Source: Eubacteriales Family XIII. Incertae Sedis bacterium (GTDB taxonomy: Bacteria > Bacillota > Clostridia > Peptostreptococcales > Anaerovoracaceae). From it: DNA of 13,193 nt. The notes below the pieces were generated by a model. The model was not told where the DNA came from, did no database searches, and worked only from the letters and a program-made list of their open reading frames with translations. This document shows positions 6,935-13,193 of this stretch, one piece after another; position 1 is the stretch's first letter; every line of letters begins with the position of its first letter. Made by a program: the position numbers and the translations under genes. Location of the stretch: positions 1 to 13,193 of the forward strand of contig JAIRSA010000035.1 of NCBI GenBank assembly GCA_031255695.1, read 5' to 3'.

Positions 6935-7552
6935 ATGGTAGAATATATCGAACAGGGCGCCGGCGGGCGGCTGGCGGTGATGGAGGCAGGGCGCCATATC
7001 CTGCCATTTGAAGAAAAGATCATAACTTCCGGGAAATGCCCGGCCCTGCTGCCCTGCGTGGTTTTCGACAATATGGGCAGGCGCGCGCTGCATTACGGCG
7101 CCGCCGGCTACACGCCGCTCGGCGAGTTCTGCGTGGGCAGCCTCGATCAGGCGCTGGGGCTGCTCTACATGATCCCCCAGACCGTAGGTGAGGCAGAGGA
7201 CTGGCTGCTGAGCGCCGAAAAGCTCAGCCTGGCCGCAGATGGCGTATATATAGGCGCCACAAGCCCCGGCCCAGGCGCCGGCGCGATCATAAGGGAAGTC
7301 CGGCTTATCTACGGCTTCCCCGGCAGGAAGCCCTTCCGCACACAATATGCGGAACTGCTTGAGACGATGGCCTCGTGGGGGCATATCCCAGGGCTGGGCG
7401 CGGCGTCAAGGCAGATAGGGGAGAGGATACAGATCGAGAACCCCGGCATGCGCGCCCTGCTCAGGATAGTAGAGGCGGCGAGAAGGGAGTGGAACCTCAT
7501 ACAGCCGGAGCCAGCCCGCGAAGCGCCTGCCATTCATGGCCCGAAAGCATAG
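6935..7552 (+). CDS. DUF6382-like Tad-associated protein lacking an FHA domain
   Basis: A 205-residue soluble protein with no signal peptide or membrane helix. The pattern LPFEEKI (23-29), LLPCVVF, RRALHYGAAGYTPLGEF, GLLYMIPQTVGEAEDWLLSAEKLSLAADGVYIG (75-107) matches my memory of DUF6382, a domain usually fused to a C-terminal FHA domain in clostridial tad and neighbouring loci. Here the chain ends with a Pro/Ala-rich tail and no FHA signature is visible, so it is either a standalone form or a truncated one. Its role is unknown; a cytoplasmic regulatory part of the pilus system is inferred from position only. AGGAGG at 6924-6929, five bases before the ATG, sets the start. Last gene of the collinear tad series. 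Confidence 0.65.
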   Translation: MVEYIEQGAGGRLAVMEAGRHILPFEEKIITSGKCPALLPCVVFDNMGRRALHYGAAGYTPLGEFCVGSLDQALGLLYMIPQTVGEAEDWLLSAEKLSLAADGVYIGATSPGPGAGAIIREVRLIYGFPGRKPFRTQYAELLETMASWGHIPGLGAASRQIGERIQIENPGMRALLRIVEAARREWNLIQPEPAREAPAIHGPKA

Positions 7553-7713
7553 GCCGCTTCGGATCCGGGGCAACTGCGGCGCGGGGCAAAATGAAAACTT
7601 TAGCGCAGCCCCCAATCGCTCTAAGCCAGCCGCGGCGCGGCGTGCCACGCAGGGGCGGAAATTATACAAAACAAAAAAACTAATATATTGGCGCAACAAA
7701 TTCACGATTATTC
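7553..7713. other. intergenic region between the tad cluster and the M14 gene
   Basis: The first 110 bases are GC-rich with short GC palindromes (for example around 7630-7652) and no T tract, so no confident intrinsic terminator for the tad operon is seen. From about 7660 the sequence becomes clearly AT-rich, with an A-run at 7668-7679, leading into the promoter at 7714. No gene is supported here. Confidence 0.6.
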
Positions 7714-7742
7714 TTGACATAAAACGACAAGTGACGTAAAAT
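7714..7742 (+). promoter_or_regulatory. sigma-A-type promoter for the M14 gene
   Basis: A perfect -35 element TTGACA (7714-7719) is separated by 17 bp from TAAAAT (7737-7742), one base from the TATAAT consensus. It sits in an AT-rich stretch upstream of the large secreted-protein gene. Transcription would start near 7749, giving a leader of about 112 nt. A second -10-like TATACT at 7742-7747 has a 22-bp spacing and is less likely. Confidence 0.75.
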
Positions 7743-7752
7743 ATACTAAAAT

Positions 7753-7789
7753 CAGGGCAATGGAGCAAGATACTATATCCATTGCCCTG
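7753..7789 (+). promoter_or_regulatory. stem-loop at the 5' end of the M14 gene leader
   Basis: CAGGGCAATGGA (7753-7764) pairs perfectly with TCCATTGCCCTG (7778-7789) across a 13-nt loop. It begins within a few bases of the predicted transcription start. There is no T tract after it, so it looks more like an mRNA-stabilising or regulatory 5' structure than a terminator. AATCAG just before it (7750-7755) and again at 7830-7835 can both pair with CTGATT (7792-7797), leaving room for alternative folds. The GGAGG ribosome site at 7847-7851 lies downstream of the hairpin. Confidence 0.7.
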
Positions 7790-7860
7790 TTCTGATTAAT
7801 CGTTTCTTTGGATATCAGATTCCCCAATCAATCAGTTCTAAGAAATGGAGGTAGCAGAAA

Positions 7861-10800
7861 ATGAGTGTTTTAAGGTTTGATTCTAGGGATCGACGGACCT
7901 CAAAGGTGGTGGCTTTCATCCTCGCTTTGACCTTGATCCTCCCCACAGGCTTCGGTACGGCATTCGGCGCGGACATCCCAACAGGGCAGACTGACGCCAA
8001 ACAGGCCGCATCCACTCAGGCAGAGCTGCCTGAAAGCGCAGATTTCGTGGCCAGCGCACTGCCTGGCGTAGAGATCGCCGTCAGCAAGCCTATCATCGAA
8101 ATGACAAAAAAAGACACGCACACGGTAACGCTTACCGTCCCCGCCATTGCCTTCGACACCGTCCCCGCAGACGCGGACGCATGGGCGAAGTCCCTGACAT
8201 GGGAGCTAAAAAGGGATTCGGAGGACAGCCCGCAGTGGGCTGACGATGCGACCAAAGCGCTGTTTAAAAATATATACACAGGCGATCTGCTTGAAAACTG
8301 GAAAACATGGGGCTACAACGGCACGGACGGCGCCCCGATGTTCACCGGCATAAGCGTCGCAGGGAGCGACATAGGCGATGCCGTGCGCGTGGAGCTGAGC
8401 TTCGACAACGAGCTCTTCTTCGCCAACAACAGGGGGGTGGGGATTTTCGACGCGTCCACCACCGCCCACAGGAACGTCCCGGCGGCCTTCGTAGGCGAAT
8501 ACAAGCTCACTGCCAAGGACGGCGACGAAGAAGTCGCGTGTGTTTCCATGGACTTCAGGACATACGAGACCTACCGCACATATGCCGAGCTCCGCGCTGA
8601 GCTGGACGAGATCAAGGCAGCGGCCCTGGCCAATGGGCGCTATATGGAGATCGAGTCATACGGCGAGAGCGAGGGCGGCTTCGACCAGTACTATATCACA
8701 TTTGCCTCATCAAAGGAAACGGTGGATAACTACCTTGAGCTTACGGAACGTGCGGAGACAGAGCCTGCGGCGGTCCAGGCCGAGCTTAGCGGCGGCACGA
8801 TCGAATACGCCCTGCCGTTCCATATTAACAACATACACCCGGACGAGAACCCCGGCTCAGACGCGCCTATAAACTTCCTATGGAAGCTGGCCACGCAGGA
8901 TGAGATAGAGTACTCCGCGATAGACGGATATGCAGCTACGGGCCTTGGCGATCCGAGCGGCTACACGACCGACGCCATAAAGGAATGGTCAAATAACTAT
9001 GGCCGGATCGGCGTTACACAAGGCGCGGTCGATGTGAACGAGCAGTACACGTTCGCCGACGGGACATTCGTGGTTAACGAGATACTTGAGGATATCTTCT
9101 TTATCATAACCCCGAACGAGAACCCCGACGGCAGGACTGTCAACTCGCGCAGGAACATGAACGGCTTCGACCTTAACCGGGACGGGAGCTTCCAGACCCA
9201 GAAAGAAACATACAACATGATGCAGCTCATCAGCAAATGGAACCCCATCGCTTTGGTGGAATTCCACGGGTTCGTAAACGAATTCCTGATAGAGCCATGC
9301 ACGCCCCCACATGAACCCAACCTAGAATATGATATACTTGTCGAGTATTTCTACAAGGGGGCGGAGGCCTTCGGCAACGCGGCCCTGGGCAGCTTGAAGG
9401 GCATATACCCCAAGGCAGATGGCCAGCCGAGTTTCTCCCAGTACCACATACCGCTTCGCGACGGCTTCGGAAACGAGAAGGTGGGTGAGTGGGATGCGTG
9501 GGACGACCTTTCGACTAACTACACGCCGAGTTATGCCATGCTCAACAGCAACACCTTCGGCTACACTATAGAGACGCCGGACAGCAACCAGGCCTGCACC
9601 GACCTTCTGGAATACGGGCTATATGGCCTTGTATCCTTCATCGCGGACGAGAAGGATACGGTCTTCAACAACCAGCTCGAATTCTTCAAGCGCGGGATCG
9701 AGAACACGGACGTTTCGACTGTGGCGGACAACGCCCTTGAGAAGTATTACGTCGATCTGCAGGACAAAGTGCTAAACGACGACCTGTGGCGCCCTAAGTT
9801 CGATGGTGCAGGCGAGACCGGCAAGTTCTTCCCCGAATACTACGTTATACCGGTAGACAGGGACGCACAGCGGGATCCTGCGGCGGCAGCCGATATGGAG
9901 GACTTCCTGTTTAGGAACGATGTCAGGCTGAAGACATTGAAGAGCGATACGCTCATCGATGGGGTCATGTACAAGGCAGGCACGCTCATCGTGGATATGC
10001 ACCAGGCCAAGAGGGGCTATGCGAATGCAGTACTGTGGGATGGCATAAACTCGTCCTTCTTCGCAGGCCTCTATTCGGAGTCCGTCGTGAGCCACCCGAA
10101 ACTGCGTGGCTTCGACTGCATAGCCGTGGCCAAGGCCGGCGCCATACCCGAGGGCAGCCTTGCGGATCTTGCCGCGCCGAGGGAGGCCATAAGCTCGCTG
10201 GGCGGGGACACGCTCAGCCTGGAAGCCGTGGCCATCCGCAATAACGGCACTGAGGCAGTGCGCGCTGTGAACCGCATGCTGGCCGACGGCAAGGATGTGG
10301 GCTTCGTGTCAACGGGCACCCTGCGCGGCAGCTTCCTCGTGGAGAAAGAGGTTTTCGCAGAGTACAGCAGCGATTTCGCGCTCATCGGGACCGGCGTCGT
10401 AAAGGCCGGCGGCGATGTCTACAAGCTCGAAGAACCTAAGCTGTATATAGTTGGCCGATTCCAGGAGTACAACACTGCGATCGCCAGCGGCTACTACGAA
10501 ACATGGTTCGGCGACGGCTACGGCGCCAAGAACTGGAGCAACATACACCGCAACGAGAATTCCAACTTCGACCTCATGGCCTTCGGCAGGCAGCTGGGCT
10601 TCAGGATAGCCGAGACACCTGCGGACGCGTCTGTGATAGTGGGCGCCACGGCGCTGGGTTCCGGCCAGCACGGCGCGGATGCTGTCGCGGCGGTGAAGGC
10701 GGGCAAGCCATACATAGCCACGGGCGCAGCCCCTCTGGGCTTCATCGGCAGCGACATACTGCCCGGCACGGGCTTCGACTCTACAGTCATGCGGAACGCG

Positions 10801-13193
10801 GAATCGCTCCACAGGGTGGACTACCCAAGCGACAGCGTGATAACGGCACCGCAGGCTCAGGCGGGCGACGACATAATCTATTCACACGGCGGTGCGTACT
10901 TCACATCGGTCCCGTCTACGGCAGCCGTGCTGATCCGCGCCAAAACCGCCGCTGAAGATTTCCACATAGCAGGCTGCTTCCCCAACGTCGGCGACGACAA
11001 CCTGGGCGGCAAGGCCGAGGCCTTCAGCTACGTAGGGCCGAACGGGAACGGCGAGGCTGTCGACGTGACTGTATTTGCGAACAGCATAGTGCGCAAGGCA
11101 CACCAGCAAGACGACTACCTGTTCGCGACGAATGCCATATACAGCAAGTCGCTCGGCGAGCTTTGGGACGAGTTCAGCGGCATACATGTGGAGATCTCAG
11201 TCAGCAAGCCTATTATCGAAATGACCCAAGAAGACACGCATGTGGTGACACTGACTATCCCTGCCATAGCATTCGAAACCGTCCCCGCAGATGCAGACGC
11301 ATGGGCTAAGTCCCTGACATGGGAGCTGAAAAGGGATAAGGAGGATAGCCCTCAGTGGTCCGACGAGGCGACCAAGGCGCTGTTCGCCAACATATACACA
11401 GGCGATTTGCTTGGAAACTGGAAAACATGGGGTTCTGATGGCATAACTGGCAGTGTGGCGCTGTTCGACAATATAAATGTCGCAGGGAGCGCTGTAGGCG
11501 ATGCAGTGCGTGTAGAGCTGAGCTTCGACAATGGGCTCTTCTTGGGTGGGACTGATGCATCCGTGCGCGCTGTGAGGAATGTCCCATCGGCTTTCGTGGG
11601 CGAATACGAACTGACTGCCAAATACGGCGGCGAAGTGGTTGCAGCCACTGTCATGGACTTCAAGACGTATAAGAGCTACCGCACATACAACCAGGTGAGA
11701 TCAGAGCTTGAACTCATCAAGGCAGCTGCCGCTGCAAAGGGCCGGTACATGGAGATCAAATCCTTCGGCGAGAGTGAAGGCGGATTTGACATGTACTATG
11801 TAACGCTTGCGAAGAGCAAGGCGGCTGTGGACGGCTACCTCGCCCTCACAAGAAGGGCAGAGGCCGAGCCGGCCAAGGTGCTGCAGGAACTAAATGACGG
11901 GCTGCTGGGCGACTATGCGGTCCCATACCACATCAACAACATACATCCGGACGAATGCCCCGGATCCGACGCGCCAGTAAACATGCTTTGGACGCTGGCC
12001 ACTGCGGATGAGATTACATATTCTGCTATAAATGGCTTCAAGCCGGGTGTCAAGATCGACAGCAGCCTGCGCACAACCGATGTGATATCCGAATGGAACA
12101 ATAATTTCGGCAGGGTTGACAGCGAGCAAGGGGCTAGCGACATTAGGGATCAGTATACCTTCGACGATAGGACGATCAGAGTCGACGATCTGCTGGATGA
12201 CGTGATATTTATCGTGTCGCCGAACGAGAACCCTGACGGCAGGACGCTCAACACCAGGCGGAACATAAATGGTTTCGACCTGAACCGCGATGGAAGTTTC
12301 CAGACGCAGAAAGAGACCACCAGCATGATGAGGCTCATAAATGAATGGAACCCGCTGGTGCTGACCGAATTCCACGGCTTCGTGAAAGGGTTCCTGGTAG
12401 AGCCTTGCACACCGCCGCATGAGCCGAACGTAGAATACGATCTGCTAGCCGAGAACCTATACAAGGGCGGCGAAGCCTTTGGCAATGCGGCTCTGGGCAG
12501 CTTGAAAGACATGTTCCCGAACACATTCTCGAAATACGAGATACCGCTCCGCGACTACCTCAATGATACATGGAGGGCATGGGATGATTTCTCGGTCAAT
12601 TACACACCGAACTATGCGATGGCCAACTGCCATACATTGGGTTACACCATAGAGACCCCTTACAGCAACGAAGCCTCAACGAAGCTGTTTGAGTACGGCG
12701 CTTTCGGCCTGGCGGACTACCTCTCGCAGAACAAGGATTCGATCTTCAGCGGACAGCTGGAATTCTTCAGGAGGGGCGTGGAGAACATCGATGTCACGGT
12801 AGAGCCCGGAAGCGAACTACAGAAATATTACAGAGGGGCCACCGACAACCAGCTGTCTGAGGGCGTATGGAGGCCCAAATACGACGGCGAAGGCGAGACT
12901 GGCAAGTACTTCCCCGAATATTATGTGATACCCAAGGACAGCGCGTCGCAAAGGGATATAGCGGACGTTGCCGAAATCGAACGCTTCTTAGACAGGAATG
13001 GCGTGAAGCTCAAGGCCCTGAAAGAAGACTTGGTGATCGACGGCACCGCCTACAAGGCGGGCACGCTCGTTGTGGATATGCATCAAGCGAAGCGGGGCTA
13101 TGCAAATGCCGTACTTGCGGACGGCGTCGATTCCTCGTTCTACGCAGGGCTCTATTCCGAATCAATTGTAAGCCATCCGAGGCTACGAGGCTG
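7861..13193 (+). CDS. secreted multidomain protein with two M14 zinc carboxypeptidase domains, 3' partial
   Basis: The frame is open from 7861 to the right edge (1,777 codons, no stop). GGAGG at 7847-7851 sets the start. Residues 1-37 form a signal peptide: basic RDRR, hydrophobic VVAFILALTLILP, likely cut after AFGA. From residue 71 the protein is a tandem of units about 1,040 residues long. Each has a beta-rich, probably Ig-like N-terminal domain, an M14 peptidase domain, and a C-terminal region (...SASVIVGAT-type alpha/beta) that may be glutamine-amidotransferase-like, as in other long M14 proteins. M14 residues in unit 1: zinc ligands H326 and E329 (IHPDE) and H469 (EFHGF); substrate Arg R440 in GFDLNRDG; catalytic E571 (YTIETP). 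In unit 2: H1362, E1365, H1505, R1476 and E1598. Both units look active. It should act outside the cell on peptides or peptidoglycan-derived chains; specificity is not readable here. Surface anchoring, if any, lies beyond the window. Confidence 0.9.
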   Translation, partial: MSVLRFDSRDRRTSKVVAFILALTLILPTGFGTAFGADIPTGQTDAKQAASTQAELPESADFVASALPGVEIAVSKPIIEMTKKDTHTVTLTVPAIAFDTVPADADAWAKSLTWELKRDSEDSPQWADDATKALFKNIYTGDLLENWKTWGYNGTDGAPMFTGISVAGSDIGDAVRVELSFDNELFFANNRGVGIFDASTTAHRNVPAAFVGEYKLTAKDGDEEVACVSMDFRTYETYRTYAELRAELDEIKAAALANGRYMEIESYGESEGGFDQYYITFASSKETVDNYLELTERAETEPAAVQAELSGGTIEYALPFHINNIHPDENPGSDAPINFLWKLATQDEIEYSAIDGYAATGLGDPSGYTTDAIKEWSNNYGRIGVTQGAVDVNEQYTFADGTFVVNEILEDIFFIITPNENPDGRTVNSRRNMNGFDLNRDGSFQTQKETYNMMQLISKWNPIALVEFHGFVNEFLIEPCTPPHEPNLEYDILVEYFYKGAEAFGNAALGSLKGIYPKADGQPSFSQYHIPLRDGFGNEKVGEWDAWDDLSTNYTPSYAMLNSNTFGYTIETPDSNQACTDLLEYGLYGLVSFIADEKDTVFNNQLEFFKRGIENTDVSTVADNALEKYYVDLQDKVLNDDLWRPKFDGAGETGKFFPEYYVIPVDRDAQRDPAAAADMEDFLFRNDVRLKTLKSDTLIDGVMYKAGTLIVDMHQAKRGYANAVLWDGINSSFFAGLYSESVVSHPKLRGFDCIAVAKAGAIPEGSLADLAAPREAISSLGGDTLSLEAVAIRNNGTEAVRAVNRMLADGKDVGFVSTGTLRGSFLVEKEVFAEYSSDFALIGTGVVKAGGDVYKLEEPKLYIVGRFQEYNTAIASGYYETWFGDGYGAKNWSNIHRNENSNFDLMAFGRQLGFRIAETPADASVIVGATALGSGQHGADAVAAVKAGKPYIATGAAPLGFIGSDILPGTGFDSTVMRNAESLHRVDYPSDSVITAPQAQAGDDIIYSHGGAYFTSVPSTAAVLIRAKTAAEDFHIAGCFPNVGDDNLGGKAEAFSYVGPNGNGEAVDVTVFANSIVRKAHQQDDYLFATNAIYSKSLGELWDEFSGIHVEISVSKPIIEMTQEDTHVVTLTIPAIAFETVPADADAWAKSLTWELKRDKEDSPQWSDEATKALFANIYTGDLLGNWKTWGSDGITGSVALFDNINVAGSAVGDAVRVELSFDNGLFLGGTDASVRAVRNVPSAFVGEYELTAKYGGEVVAATVMDFKTYKSYRTYNQVRSELELIKAAAAAKGRYMEIKSFGESEGGFDMYYVTLAKSKAAVDGYLALTRRAEAEPAKVLQELNDGLLGDYAVPYHINNIHPDECPGSDAPVNMLWTLATADEITYSAINGFKPGVKIDSSLRTTDVISEWNNNFGRVDSEQGASDIRDQYTFDDRTIRVDDLLDDVIFIVSPNENPDGRTLNTRRNINGFDLNRDGSFQTQKETTSMMRLINEWNPLVLTEFHGFVKGFLVEPCTPPHEPNVEYDLLAENLYKGGEAFGNAALGSLKDMFPNTFSKYEIPLRDYLNDTWRAWDDFSVNYTPNYAMANCHTLGYTIETPYSNEASTKLFEYGAFGLADYLSQNKDSIFSGQLEFFRRGVENIDVTVEPGSELQKYYRGATDNQLSEGVWRPKYDGEGETGKYFPEYYVIPKDSASQRDIADVAEIERFLDRNGVKLKALKEDLVIDGTAYKAGTLVVDMHQAKRGYANAVLADGVDSSFYAGLYSESIVSHPRLRG
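8071..13193 (+). repeat. tandem intragenic duplication of a ~3.1-kb unit in the M14 gene
   Basis: Unit 1 runs 8071-11190 and unit 2 starts at 11191, a 3,120-bp period at the N-terminal side; unit 2 is cut by the window edge. The first 230 bases of each unit are close at DNA level, with most differences synonymous, for example GTCAGCAAGCCTAT and TCCCTGACATGGGAGCT in both. Small indels accumulate later (the M14 His ligand is offset by 1,036 codons and the catalytic Glu by 1,027). Confidence 0.93.

Noticed and set aside
7753..7797. leader hairpin as the intrinsic terminator of the tad operon
   Set aside because: It lies downstream of a near-consensus promoter and lacks a T tract, so a role in the M14 leader fits better.
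10309..10812. minus-strand 167-codon frame and similar ones at 6770-7384, 9772-10095 and 11890-12420
   Set aside because: All are antisense shadows of the M14 gene or the DUF6382-like gene with no independent start signals or domains.

Overview
The window looks like a chromosomal segment of a GC-rich, Gram-positive-type anaerobe, most likely a member of the Clostridia. The first two thirds is a type IVb (Tad/Flp) pilus locus of the clostridial kind: a 47-residue Flp1-like pilin, a DUF5702-like protein and a DUF6382-like protein accompany CpaF, TadB, TadC and two TadE-like pseudopilins. Coding regions use ATA (Ile) and AGG (Arg) heavily despite the high GC. No genus can be named from the sequence alone. 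All genes are on the + strand.

Layout. 1-1127: cpaF/tadA ATPase, cut by the left edge. 1128-1286: gap with two 38-bp tandem repeats. 1287-2030: tadB. 2044-3591: a tadC-type platform protein enlarged by an extracytoplasmic insert. 3592-3696: short gap with no gene. 3697-3840: Flp pilin, start/stop-overlapping a TadE-like gene (3840-4298). 4299-4518: gap with a 48-bp direct repeat in about three copies. 4519-5991: DUF5702-like protein with a Gly/Ser/Ala repeat tract, overlapping by 8 bp a second TadE-like protein (5984-6754) that carries two Cys/His zinc-ribbon-like repeats. 6755-6934: gap with a 31-bp duplication of that gene's 3' end. 6935-7552: DUF6382-like protein without an FHA domain. 7553-7860: AT-richer control region with a good sigma-A promoter and a strong 5'-leader stem-loop. 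7861 to the right edge: a very large secreted protein with two tandem units of about 1,040 residues, each holding an M14 zinc carboxypeptidase with all catalytic residues.

How they work together. CpaF supplies ATP-driven force. TadB and TadC form the inner-membrane platform. The Flp pilin is the fibre subunit, and the TadE-like and DUF5702 proteins share its N-terminal anchor layout and are likely minor components. The prepilin peptidase, CpaB/CpaE-type genes and any regulators are not in the window, so the operon probably begins upstream. The M14 protein has its own promoter and need not be functionally tied to the pilus.

The most noteworthy points are the Ig-like insert in TadC, the zinc-ribbon-like tail on the second TadE protein, the double-M14 exoprotein with its structured leader, and the short tandem duplications that recur in gaps and coding ends across the locus.
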